From: Pomphorhynchus laevis
Taxonomy: Eukaryota; Acanthocephala; Palaeacanthocephala; Echinorhynchida; Pomphorhynchidae
Direction of reading: 5' to 3'
DNA length: 64,000 bases
Assembly: GCA_012934845.2 (NCBI GenBank)
Contig: WNNJ02001679.1
Coordinates: forward strand, 1 to 64,000
Below the pieces are notes generated by a model. That model was not told the DNA's origin, made no database searches, and saw only the letters and a program-made list of their open reading frames with translations. A program made the translations under genes and the position numbers. Shown one piece after another: positions 1 to 10,961 of the stretch; positions within the stretch are counted from its first letter, which is position 1; each line of letters starts with the position of its first letter.

Positions 1-1458
1 AAATTAAATTTAATATAATTTTTTATATACCAAAAAAATTTCTACGTCATTTATATATTAGAACTGGTATAGTTAAAATCATTAGGTAAAAGTTAAAATC
101 ATTAAGTATTTCAAATATCTACTGTATAATGATTATATATGACGATGCAGTATAAAACTGATGGTCAGTTAATAATTGGGAGTAAAGAATATAATAATTA
201 TTGATTATATCGATAATCAAACGAGCTTTGAGAATAAACTCTTATTGTATTTAAAACCACAGTGTAGAATGAATAAAAACGATAAATATATTATTACAGA
301 TACCATTTATATAAATAAAATTTAAAATATTTTAATATTTAATAATTTTAAAATATACAAATGTTAAATGCAAATTTTGAGTAAAAATCGAATCATCAAC
401 AATTCTGCCAAACGTAACAGTAAAAGTCAAGTCGACGCCTAGATATATGTAAATATTAACAACTCCGTGGTGTGTTTAACGATAATCTTTTCATCAGTTT
501 ATCAAATTTGTTTATCAAATAAAAGTTCAGTTTTGGATAAAATAATATAATTAGTATGATATTATTATTAATTATTAACTAATAATATTATCGTATTCTA
601 TGCGATGAGTTATTGTCAAATTTACCTGGAAAGTATTTAATATAAAAATTTGCATATAATTACAAAAGTCCGATTTTCTATAGGTATATGATGTCCAGCA
701 AATATTAAGTCTATCGCATGATAACGTCAAAGTTATGAAAATAATTGTTTGTTGAACACCCCATATGGGAACCGAAGTTAACCACCCCGTTTTACTTCGG
801 TTTTCACATCGAAGATATTCAATACCAAATTGTTAAAAGCCATTATTTTATTATATCTTAAAGTGTACCGACAAAGATATCTCTTCGCGAACACAAACGA
901 CTATTGCATTCTCTGTTACGCAATCCATTAAGTTTCTTTTGCTGATTACATTTCTTCGTTTGCAAAAACAAACACCAATTATGACCATTTTTAAGATGAT
1001 TAAGCTAGAGTTAAAGTTAGACAACTGATTAAATCCTTATTGTTATTTAATATTTTAAATGTTTTCAAGTAATATTTCTGGATTTGTGCCATTTTGAAAA
1101 ATACAATATATAACTTCCATCATACAGAAATAATTCTTTTTATAGCGAGACACAGACAGAGTCAACGGCTCAGAGTTGGAAAAGCATCTTAGGATAGTTG
1201 AAGTTTTTAATTCTTAATATTCATATTAACAAAACTTAAAAATTAAATTAAGTTTTAAAAATTAAAAATTAATATTTCTGAAAATCATAGAAAAATTTTA
1301 AAAATTTTAAAACAAATGCATCGTAAGCCACCTTTTAAAATATTAAAAATTTTCATGTAAAACATTTTTATTTGACATAAATTCTTTGAAAATCAAAAAT
1401 GCCGATGTTTTGTTCAAATTGAAAATTTTTTATAAAAATAAAAATTCTTTATTTTAAG

Positions 1459-3464
1459 AAGCCAATGCCACAAATGCACATTCGGATACCGAACTTAACA
1501 ACAAAGATATTACTGGAGGTAATATTATTTTTAATAAAATAACAAAATGTAGTAAATATTTTATGTTATTTAAATTTTTTTTATAATTTACAAATATTAA
1601 ATTTCATTGGTTTTATGTTAAAATTTAAACGCTGATAATAAATCAAATGAATGAATCAAATAAAGTTTCAATAAAATATTTTTATCTTGCGAAATGTGTG
1701 ATAATTGTATTTTTCATTAGCGAGTACATCAGTCAATACAGAACCGTCCCATGTTTTAGAGCCAACTCAAGCTGATCCTGATCGTAAGATTTGTTATGAA
1801 TTTATTAACACGATTAATTTTATAATCATTGTATATTTTATTAAGTAATTAAAATGTACCAAATTTATTTTCGTTTGTCGCTCATCAAGAAACAATAATC
1901 AATGCGTAATTTTGCAACTAAAAAGACGAGTTATTTATAGTTATATATTTAGCAATTATATAATATACTTATATGTTAATATCCAGAATATTTTTAAGAA
2001 CGATAATTAAAATTATCCTGGTTTTTATTAAAAAATATTGTGTGACTATGTTTACTTTAATCTTAGACTGAGCAATTAATACCATGCATAAAATCAAAAA
2101 ATGTCAAAATTTCTTCAAATGGAACTTTTTTATGAAATTTGAATTTATATATTTTTAGATGCCAGTCTCACAAATGCATTGTCCATTTTATATAGTTATA
2201 TATTTTACAAAATTTCTAAAATAAAAAAAAGAAATTATTCTTTAAATGCGACATAATTCTTATTATAAGGGTCTTAAGGTCCAATTATGACCTTAACGAT
2301 GGTAATATTATTTATAATAAAATAATAGAATTTAGAAAACATCTTCTGTCATTTTAAAATTTTACATAATTTACAAATATTAAATTTCATTGGTTTTATG
2401 TTAAAATTTAAACGCCGACAATAAATCAAATGAATGAATCAAATAAAGTTTCAATAAAATATTTTTATCTTGCGAAATGTGTGATAATTGTATTTTTCAT
2501 TAGCGAGTACATCAGTCAATACAGAACCGTCCCATGTTTTAGAGCCAACTCAAGCTGATCCTGATCGTAAGATTTGTTATGAATTTATTAACACGATTAA
2601 TTATTTAATCATTTAATATTTTATTAAGTAATTAAAATGTACCAAATTTATTTTCTTTTGTCGCTCATCAAGAAACAATAATTAATGCGTGATTTTGCAA
2701 CTAAAAAGACGAGTTTTATATAGTTATATAAAGAGCAATTATATAATAAATTTATATGTTAATGTCCCGAATATTTCTAATGTTAAAAATTGAAATTATT
2801 CATTGAGTAAATTGAATAATTAGTATCATCGATAATTAAATGCATCCTAGTTATTATTATAAATATCTTAAGACTATGCTTACTTGAGTCTTGGACGGTC
2901 AATTAATACACTGCATTTTTTAAATATATACTTTACTTAAACTTTAAATAATGAATTTGTCACTAAAAGTTACGACAAATTCAAATATACGCTATCTTTT
3001 AAAATATTAAAAATTTTCATGTAAAACATTTTTATTTGACATAAATTCTTTGAAAATCAAAAATGCCGATGTTTTGTTCAAATTGAAATTTTTTTATAAA
3101 AATAAGAATTCTTTATTTTAAGAAGCCAATGCCACAACTGCACATCCGGATACCGAACTTAACAACAAAGATATTACTGGAGGTAATATTATTTTTAATA
3201 AAATAACAAAATGTAGTAAATATTTTATGTTATTTAAATTTTTTTTATAATTTACAAATATTAAATTTCATTTGTTTTATGTTAGAATTTAGTAGCACTA
3301 ATGCACCGCTCATTATTGCCTTCTAGTGCTTAATAAAAATATCTTAATAATATGACTGATTTTTCTTTAGCTGGAACATTTTTTATATAATCTAAGAACT
3401 TATGTTGATTACATATTTTTCATTTTCAGAGAAAGATGATAGCAATATATACACGAAAGCTTAA
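1459..3464 (+). CDS. Exon-cassette (micro-exon-like) gene, copy 1, soluble C-terminus; 5' end not found
   Basis: Spliced model: exon a 1459-1518 (60 nt), exon b 1721-1783 (63 nt), exon b again 2504-2566, exon a 3123-3182, last exon 3430-3464 ending in TAA. Every exon follows a pyrimidine- or T-rich stretch plus AG and, except the last, precedes GT. Each begins with 2 nt and ends with 1 nt of a codon, so all introns are phase 1. Exon a reads ANATNAHSDTEL then NNKDITG, with an N-x-T sequon. Exon b reads STSVNTEPSHVLEPTQADPD, which is Ser/Thr/Pro-rich. The last exon reads KDDSNIYTKA-stop. A diverged copy of exon a near 2159 runs into a stop and looks dead. The product would be a small hydrophilic, probably secreted protein. 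No signal-peptide exon was recognised, and it may lie before the window. Symmetric small exons recall flatworm micro-exon genes; the family is an inference. Confidence 0.6.
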
Positions 3465-4940
3465 TTTTCATTATATTTTAAAGAATTAAATGAATCTTGC
3501 ATACATTTCGAGCTCCCAATGTATTTATTAAAAATATTATTTTATTTAATTTTATTGACATAATTGTTTAAACAATATTTACAAATAACCTACTTTCAAG
3601 CTACAAATAAAAACTATTTAAATATGCAAATATAAAATATTTTGAAATATTATATTAAAATAATAAAATATTTTTAAATTAAATATTTTTTAAACATAAA
3701 TAACATAAATAAATAACATAAATATTTAGCATAAATAGTTTAACATAATTATTTATGTTATATATAACATAAATAGATAATCGTTGTATTTAATCTAATA
3801 TTTAAGTATAAACATTTTTCTCATTTCTTAAATGTACCTTATATTTTAAGGTTCATGGTTTAATTTTTATAATCCCTTTTATGGTAAGTACATTATTTGT
3901 GTAAAAATATATTTAATTACTCAATAATACGATGTGAACAATTAACAATTAATAAATTAAGCTGTTTAATGCTGAATGCAGTTAAATGTTAATTTACTAA
4001 TGTATACATTAAATATTCTTGTAGTTAGTCTCAACAGCTAAGTGCTCTTACTTTTTATTGTGATCAGTGTATCCAAGTTAAGATATGCAATAGTTGTAAT
4101 TTATAAATTAGTTGTAATTATTATAACAATAGCAATTTTATAACAATAGTTGTAATTATTATAAATCAAATGAAGACAAAAAATAAAAATTCAATTATAA
4201 ATTCAATTTGGTATATATAATAGAGTCGTTGATGCATAGTAAATAAAATAACGAAAATGATCTAAGAATTTATATTCAATATTGGACTATTCCGATTTTT
4301 AGACGATCTGAAAACGTATGTTAGAAAAATAAAAAATTATTTAAAGATGATTTATGAAAATAACACAAAATAGAATATAATTATGTGACAATAATTACTT
4401 TAATCCAAATTCATCTCTATAACTGATTAAACTGATCGTTTCTATTAAATGGTCAAGCAATTTTTCAAATTTTGAAAAATTGGTTAACTAGAAAAACTTC
4501 TTACAAACAGGAATGTTTCGCTGTGAAACATAAAATTGTAAAATTTATTTTATTTCATAAAATGTAATACATAAAATTGTATTATAATATTATAATAATA
4601 TTATTGTAATTGTAAAATTATTTATAAAATTATATTAATATCAATTTTTAATTATCAAAACAATTATTTGAGAGAATAAAGTGACTACTAGATGACTATT
4701 AACTATACAAATGTTAGAATGAATATAATTAAAGTTTAGAAGAAATTGTTGCGTAATTAGGCTTTATTGTAATTCAACTAATTAGTTTTAAGTGTGCGGT
4801 ATACATAAATCTAACTAATAATGTATAAAATCTGAAATAAAATCACTAAGTTATTAATTACAAATACCTTTTATTTTAAACTATTGTAAACTGTTTTAAA
4901 CTACTGTTGCATATAAATATACATTTATTAAATATACAAT
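3465..4940. other. AT-rich 3' flank of gene copy 1, no gene seen
   Basis: About 80% A+T, with many homopolymer runs and short tandem stretches such as repeated cataaat near 3700-3770. It probably contains the 3' UTR: an AATAAA-type signal lies near 3605. No supported exon or RNA gene was found. The same stretch recurs at 38896-40372. Confidence 0.5.
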
Positions 4941-5090
4941 ATTAATTCTTTATAAAGCACCCCTGTCATTTCCACTTCTATCTGCTCATCTGCCTCGACT
5001 CCTACCAGCTCTGTCCGTCCACCACTTTCACGAAATCGTTTTCCTTCGCGCGATCGCTGTATAATCATATCAAACTTAAAGCTTTCTTAA
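4941..5090 (+). repeat. Fragment of L2/CR1-like LINE ORF1
   Basis: This 150-bp GC-richer island matches 23925-24076, the middle of ORF1 of the L2/CR1-like LINE, at over 90% by eye. Its edges are sharp on both sides. It is an isolated internal piece of the LINE without either LINE end, so it was not placed by simple target-primed insertion. Confidence 0.8.
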
Positions 5091-5091
5091 T

Positions 5092-5196
5092 TTATAGGAA
5101 CAAAGGAAAATCAATTGTTTCCTGATGATGATGGCACTTGCCATTTAAATATTGAATAATCCTTTTTGTATTTAACTTTCCTTGGTTCCTATAAAT
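5092..5196. repeat. Hairpin or MITE-like inverted repeat
   Basis: An arm beginning atttatagga pairs with an inverted arm ending tcctataaat, about 22 bp each with a few mismatches, around a loop of about 60 bases containing cctgatgatgatgg. It could be a tiny MITE or the end of a Penelope-like repeat. No target-site duplication was recognised. Confidence 0.5.
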
Positions 5197-5934
5197 AAAA
5201 AGTTTTTTTTTGTGATAGTTGTAATTGCTCATTGGTCAGATATGAGAGGGATTGGGAAAAAGTATTGCACTATATAACATAAAACGCTGCATTATGTTGT
5301 TAGCTATATCACATCATATATTTTAGATTATAAGGTCAATTTAAATAAAGATTTCAGTTTATCATATGAAAGTGATTAACTGTCACGTGTAATAAAGCTG
5401 ATTTCAATTTAAAATATTATATTAATTTTTGTATATTTATTTATAAAGTGCCAAGTAATTTTATTTTTAATATTAAATTTTATAGATTAGAATTCCTGAT
5501 TATTTGTTTCTTATTTTAACTGCTTTTGAATTAGAATAAGAAACGTCTTTAACGTATTTCTACAATTTCCGTTATTTAGTTTTATTTTTCTACTAATTTT
5601 CATCACTAATTTTAAGGTTTGTAGTTCTTCGTGTTCTTTGTTTTTGTTATTCAGTACTAATAAACTAACATTTTTATTTGTAATGATATTTTTAATACAG
5701 TAGGACTCTACTAATCAGCCTAGGTTGGTATCATCAGCTGTTGAGTTAGATCTACAATTTGTGTTTCAACAATTATTATCTGCTTACTCCATACACTGGT
5801 GCTGATCGGATGTGAACTCATGGCGTCGTTATCGAGATTCAACGTTACGTTCACTGGCTAATAATAGTAATGTATATTACTTTATAAAAAGTAATATATT
5901 TTCTGTATATTACTTTATCACATATGGTAGGTTT

Positions 5935-6768
5935 CTAATAGATCGTTAGAATACGATCCCCTATAATAAGTGCCTTGAACTTCTGGACGGACCCGCTGTC
6001 CATTGTCGATGCATGAAGATTGTTCCACAGGTCAGCAATGCGATCACTTATCGTAACACAATTTGTTTTGGGACGGAGTCTGCGCTTTATCATAAGTATG
6101 TGGCCTCGTAGTCGACCCGGTCGACGAATTGTAAACATATACTTCGAAACATGTCCAGGTATAGACAGTGACCGCCATACATACACTAGGTCGGCGTCAG
6201 ACAGCGAACGTTCAACAGTGTGTACATTCAACAATTCCAGTCTCTGGGTATAGTTGACACCACGCACTGAAGACACAAGATGGGTTGCTTGTCGTAATAT
6301 CCGTTCGTATATTTCCAATTTGCCACGGAGCTGTGGGTGTATTGCAGGGAACGCGTATAACATGTGCGATTTTATAAGGGCAGAGTAGGCAATGCGAAAA
6401 CTAACTGGATCGAGTTGGCCAAACGAGCGTCTTAACATACCTAGCATACGTCGACATTTGGATGCGACATATCGGACGTGGACTCGTGTCTTCATAACTT
6501 CACTTACGATTACGCCCAGATCACTGAAACATGAAACCTTTTCGATGTTTACATCTTCTATCGCATATGTTCCTACGATTTTTATGAGACCAATGTGCAT
6601 GTGACTACACTTGATAGGATTCAAAACCAGTCCCTTTGCACGACACCATTTGGTGATTGAGTCTACGTCGCGTTGCAACTCAATTACATCGTGCGTGCTT
6701 TGTATTGGACGCCAAATCTTTAAATCATCGGCATATAGAGCGCACTCACTGGATATGACATCAATCAT
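5935..6768 (-). pseudogene. CR1 reverse transcriptase C-terminal part, copy 1
   Basis: The frame is open for 277 codons. It begins close to motif C (CALYADDLKIW) and continues through the thumb region to a stop at 5935, only a few bases before the 3' end of the element. The upstream RT half is separated by about 1 kb of SINE sequence. It is identical at protein level to 41366-42199, so the two copies separated very recently here. Confidence 0.85.
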
Positions 6769-6807
6769 ATCATTAATATATAAATATATATAAATATATA
6801 TATATAC

Positions 6808-7743
6808 TTTCTTATGGGATCATAAAGATCGATTGAAATCGGGACTGGTGATCCTTTTATGGATGCTTATTTATGAATTGAATAGTTGCTAGGTCACACA
6901 AGGTGACTTTCGCATTAAAAACCAGCTACAGAGTTCTTTCTTCATGATATCCAATTCCATACACCCTGACTACTTACGGCACCATTGCCACAGCTGTTTT
7001 CGATTCGCCCGTTTTTTGCCACATGTTGGTAACCCCGGGCTCGTCAGAAGGCTGACTACCAACTCTTCACCTTTTGAAACTCGACACATCCGAGATTCGA
7101 GCTGTCGCTCTCTGTACTTTGGCTTGCGATCTTGACTGCTAGGCTACGAATCCAGGATTACCAGATTTCACACAGTATATGAAACCTTCCATCATGATAT
7201 CCAGAAACTGTATTGTCCGAGATGCTCTCTGGCATGCTTATTATAGATTGTTTCTTATGGGATCATGAAGATCGATTGAAATCGGGACTGGTGATCCTTT
7301 TATGCTTGCTTATTTATGTATTGAATAGTTGCTAGGTCACTCAAGGTGACTTTCGCATTGAAAACCAGCTACAGAGTCCTTCCTTCATGATATCCAATTC
7401 CATACACCCTGACTACTTACGGCACCATTGCCACAGCCGTTTTCATATACTGTGTGAAATCTGGTAATCCTGGATTCGTAGCCTAGCAGTCAAGAGCGCA
7501 AGCCAAAGTACAGAGAGCGACAGCTCGAATCTCGGATGTGTCGAGTTTCAAAAGGTGAAGAGTTGGTAGTCAGCCTTCTGACGAGCCCGGGGTTACCAAC
7601 ATGTGGCAAAAAGCGGGCGAAACGAAAACGGCTGTGGCAATGGTGCCGTAAGTAGTCAGGGCTGTATGAAATTGGATATCATGAAGGAAGGACTTTGTAG
7701 CTGGTTTTCAATGCGAAAGTCACCTTGTGTGACCTAGCAACTA

Positions 7744-7746
<3 letters not shown>
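6808..7746. repeat. tRNA-derived SINE cluster with hammerhead-like core, nested in CR1 copy 1
   Basis: Three pieces of one SINE: 6808-7250 minus, 7251-7443 minus (partial) and 7444-7746 plus. The last two form an inverted pair. In the plus copy, box-A-like tagcctagcag (7479-7489) and box-B-like agctcgaatct (7522-7532) suggest a tRNA-derived pol III promoter. Downstream, CTGACGA (7578) is followed by GCCCG, a loop, CGGGC and GAAAC (7619-7623), the conserved hammerhead core with a 5-bp helix II. No convincing cleavage triplet was found, so the ribozyme may be decayed. The architecture recalls Sm-alpha repeats of schistosomes. Confidence 0.7.

Positions 7747-7838
<92 letters not shown>
7747..7838. 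repeat. (AT)n microsatellite
   Basis: About 92 bp of uninterrupted AT dinucleotides at the tail of the plus-strand SINE, joining it to the CR1 RT sequence. The length differs from the copies at 43178-43248 and 27043-27100. Confidence 0.98.
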
Positions 7839-7840
<2 letters not shown>

Positions 7841-8615
7841 AAAAGCATTGGACTCAGAACGCAGCCTTGTGGTACACCACAGGTGATTGCTGACCACTTA
7901 GATATACAACCTTTGATGCGCACGGCAAAGTAACGATCAGTTAGGAATGACTGAATCCAAGTTTTAACGCAACCGTCAATCCTACATAGCGATAGTTGAT
8001 TGATAAGAATACGGTGTACGACCCTATCAAAAGCCTTTGATAAATCCAAGAAGAGCGTGTTCACTCCCGTTACTGCTTGAACCGCATTCGACCAACTATT
8101 CCGGGAGAATACAAGGTTAGTTACTGTAGAACGGTGAGGTCTGAAACCGTGATGGGCATCGTTGAGGTTGTTATTGTATTCTAGATATGAACTTACTTTA
8201 CGAAGCAGAATCTTTTCCATTACTTTGCACGCAATAGAAGTTAGACTTATTGGATGATAATTGTTAGTCTGATTGCGATCACCCTTTTTGAATACAGGGC
8301 AGATTATAGATCTTTTCCAGTCATCCGGTAAACTTCCAGAGTATAGAGAACTCTGGAATATAGCACATAGCGGACTTGTCAACACTGTAGCCAGCTCGCG
8401 GAAAAGTATAGATGGAAGGCCATCCGGTCCGGAGACGCGAGTACGTGGAAGCTTGAGTAGCTCTGTAGGACGTCCTCTTCGCTAATAAATATGTCATTAA
8501 GACATGATCGAATGAATCTGGGTGTGTAATGGGACAAATAGTCGTAATCCAACTTCGCTTCTTTAATTGCAAAATGAGCGGAAAAGAGCTCTGCCAACTT
8601 CGATAGGGTCAACAA
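7838..8615 (-). pseudogene. CR1 reverse transcriptase, N-terminal and palm part, copy 1
   Basis: Shows YHPISLTSIACKVMEKIL, HHGFRPHRST, motif A LFLDLSKAFDRVVH and motif B CGVPQGCVLSPMLFN. Just after motif B the sequence runs into an AT microsatellite and SINEs; YADD lies beyond at 6768. A missing C near 8468 and an extra C near 8594 shift the frame relative to copy 2. The open frame running through the AT repeat (an Ile-Tyr run) is an artefact. Confidence 0.8.
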
Positions 8616-8633
8616 TTAAATCACCCGCGTTGT

Positions 8634-9891
8634 TCACAATGCTGTAAAATTTATCTGACGCAGTATTACGGCGCAGTAGTGATTGAACAACTGCTTAGGG
8701 TTCGAGGATGCAGCCTGACATATGTTAGAAATGAAATTCTTCTTCTTTAGTCTCTTAATATAAGTTACCTTGTTTCTCAATAAACGGTATTTATCAAAGG
8801 ATAGTCTACCATCTTTGTACGCAGAAAATGAGATATCCCGTGATCTGATTGCATGCTTAATTTCAGAGTCAAACCAAATTGGAATACGGATGCTCGTTTT
8901 CTTATGTTGAATTGGTGAGAAGAATGTCAATAACTCAATCAGAGTACGTTTGAGATGGTTCCATGCATGGTTCGTACAAATGATAAAAGGATTGGGCCAT
9001 GCTACCGTAATGAGTATACGTTCCATACTGAGAAAGTTAGCCTTCATTGGATTGACTTGTGGAAATGTTTTGATTGAACGAGGGCATCTGAACGAAACTA
9101 CAATATCAATCACACGATGGTCACTAGAACTGATTGGTGGATCATGATTAATCCGGTCAATGATAGAGGCATCAACCGATAGGCATACATCAAGTAGAGA
9201 CGCACTATGTCCACGAGCGCGTGTGAATTCGTGAATTAGCTGATTAAGGTTCAAGTCATTAATAGCGTCGAGAAGATTTGCTGATTCAGGTCACAACCAG
9301 GTAGAGGCACGAAGTTTATCCAGTCAACGTGGGGCATATTGAAATCAACAAGAACTATCGCCGATGACTTAGTTCTTAAATGTTTTCGCAATGAGTTACA
9401 GATAGACACTGTGGATGAACGAGGTGATCGATAGAATAAGCCCACAATGAAATGATTATCTGTCGCTGTTAGTTTGACCCAAATGTACTCATTTAGGGAC
9501 ACCTCGTCAGCGCATGCATCGATTAGTCTTACCGACAAAGAATCTCGCGCGTAGATGATGACTCCACCACCTCTTGAAGATAACCGATCCATACGAACAA
9601 GAGAGTATCCATCTAGACTAATTTCATCATCACATATTTGTGGATTAAGCCAGGTTGCCGTGAGTTCTACAATATCCGCATTTTTTGCTTGACAACAAAG
9701 GAAAGTTCGAATAACTTAGTTGATATACTAAGTATATTTGTATATAAGAGACGCAAGTTAGGTATATGGTAGTCTTGTTGATCACAAATAGGTGTGTTGC
9801 GAGATTGAAAATCTTCCGAATGACGGCGATCACGGAAATGGAGTGAACTCGTCATTATTGTTGGCCCGATAGCTAGTTTAATGCGGCGCAA
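8634..9891 (-). pseudogene. CR1 endonuclease domain, copy 1, frameshifted
   Basis: The frames read LRLLYTNILSI, MDRLSSRGGGVIIYARDSLS, then VLVDFNMPHVDWINF and SSDHRVIDIVV, the order of an APE-like endonuclease. Two lesions stand out. One G is missing near 9287, where copy 2 has ggg and this copy gg, splitting the domain into 9251-9592 and 8634-9254. The catalytic GDFN reads VDFN. Both lesions are shared with copy 3 but not copy 2. The element could not cut DNA with this domain. Confidence 0.8.
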
Positions 9892-10961
9892 CGCAAGGTG
9901 ACAGGGTCTACTTGCTGCGCAAGAACAAGAGGCGTCCAGTGCACCCGAACACGCCGCCGCATTACCATAAAATTTTGAATAGTCAGGTTTGTTTCGCCTG
10001 CTACAGTCCGCCTATGAAGTTCTTGTTTTGCAGCTTTGAGTTTCTCTCTATCTAGAGGATCGAGGTCCCGTAAAAATCTAATGCCGGATCCACGCAGACG
10101 GTATGCGTGTCTGAAGAGTGATTTAGCTGACTCACGAGTATTTAATATCACCTTAAGCAAACGAGGTCTCAAGCTACCCGGTACACTCTTTCCAAGACGA
10201 AATAGCGATAAAACCCTCAAAGAGATCACTTCATTATCATCGCAACCCGATAAAACCAATGACAAAATGGAACGAACCTTATCGAGATCGTCATTCATGC
10301 GATACTGACAATTAACAGATGATGACTTCTCAACATTCGCTACAATAACTGCTCGATCTCGACCACTGTTTGTGCCCATATTTGAGCGAACTTCGCGATA
10401 ACCAGCTGAGGAATTATTTGGCTTTGCAGCTCGAGGGAGAATATTTGCCCGGTTTAGGTTGATTGAATCGACATTTAAACGTAACTGTGGAATAGACTGT
10501 TCCAACTCACAGTTGGAGTGATAATCCACGACCGAGCACTCAGACAGATTGTTAGTTGGTGAAGACTCGTTAAGATTGTTCGTTGATGAGTACTCGCGGG
10601 AATTATGTGCTGGTAGAGTATCGTGAACATCATTTGTTGATGAAGACATGCTAGAGAATCCAAGAGAAACTGGCAATTGAGAGTTAAAGTTGGAACTGTA
10701 TACGTTTATGCAGCTTGTTAGGTCTAAGATGTCTAAGTTGATACGTTGAAAAGGAGTAGTTGCATGTGACACATCTGCACATAGTGATTTGTCTATCTCT
10801 TCTGAATTAGATGAGCCAGACGATCTGCAACTTACTCGAGTCTTAAGCTCATTGAATAGCTTGGCTGAACAATAACCACAGATGAAATCGGCATTGTTGA
10901 ACTTTTTGATGAAGCTATCGGTCGCTGACACACATGTCCAAATGTCACAATCCGTGTTGGA
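9873..10961 (-). CDS. CR1 ORF1 protein (PHD-like finger, nucleic-acid binding), copy 1
   Basis: The frame is open from about 10961. The first residues include SNTDCDIWTC and then a FICGYC motif, matching the Cys-rich PHD-like finger of CR1 ORF1 proteins. A Ser/Asn-rich linker with a short repeat follows (SSTNNLNESSPTNNLSEC). The C-terminal half is basic and helical (RLGKSVPGSLRPRLLKVIL), as in ORF1 proteins that bind the element's RNA. No clear ATG start is present; the track start is GTG, so the start may be upstream or lost. Length is about 363 aa. It is nearly identical to the copy at 29929-31017. Confidence 0.7.
   Translation of the reverse strand, partial: SNTDCDIWTCVSATDSFIKKFNNADFICGYCSAKLFNELKTRVSCRSSGSSNSEEIDKSLCADVSHATTPFQRINLDILDLTSCINVYSSNFNSQLPVSLGFSSMSSSTNDVHDTLPAHNSREYSSTNNLNESSPTNNLSECSVVDYHSNCELEQSIPQLRLNVDSINLNRANILPRAAKPNNSSAGYREVRSNMGTNSGRDRAVIVANVEKSSSVNCQYRMNDDLDKVRSILSLVLSGCDDNEVISLRVLSLFRLGKSVPGSLRPRLLKVILNTRESAKSLFRHAYRLRGSGIRFLRDLDPLDREKLKAAKQELHRRTVAGETNLTIQNFMVMRRRVRVHWTPLVLAQQVDPVTLRCAALN

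Noticed and set aside
1152-1200. Extra exon after tttttatag at about 1151 (RHRQSQRL)
   Set aside because: The acceptor AG is changed to AA in the other three R copies, the frame hits a stop and no good donor is present.
5965-6800. Plus-strand ORFs opposite the CR1 ORFs (for example 6020-6253, 8950-9147, 10036-10308 and their copies)
   Set aside because: Shadows of the minus-strand LINE coding frames. They lack independent motifs.
7446-7540. A functional tRNA gene at the box A/B motifs
   Set aside because: No cloverleaf can be folded with acceptor and anticodon stems. The motifs belong to the repeated SINE.
7741-7838. Open frame of alternating Ile-Tyr in the CR1 RT
   Set aside because: Produced by the AT microsatellite and not coding. 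The same applies at 43178-43248 and 27043-27100.
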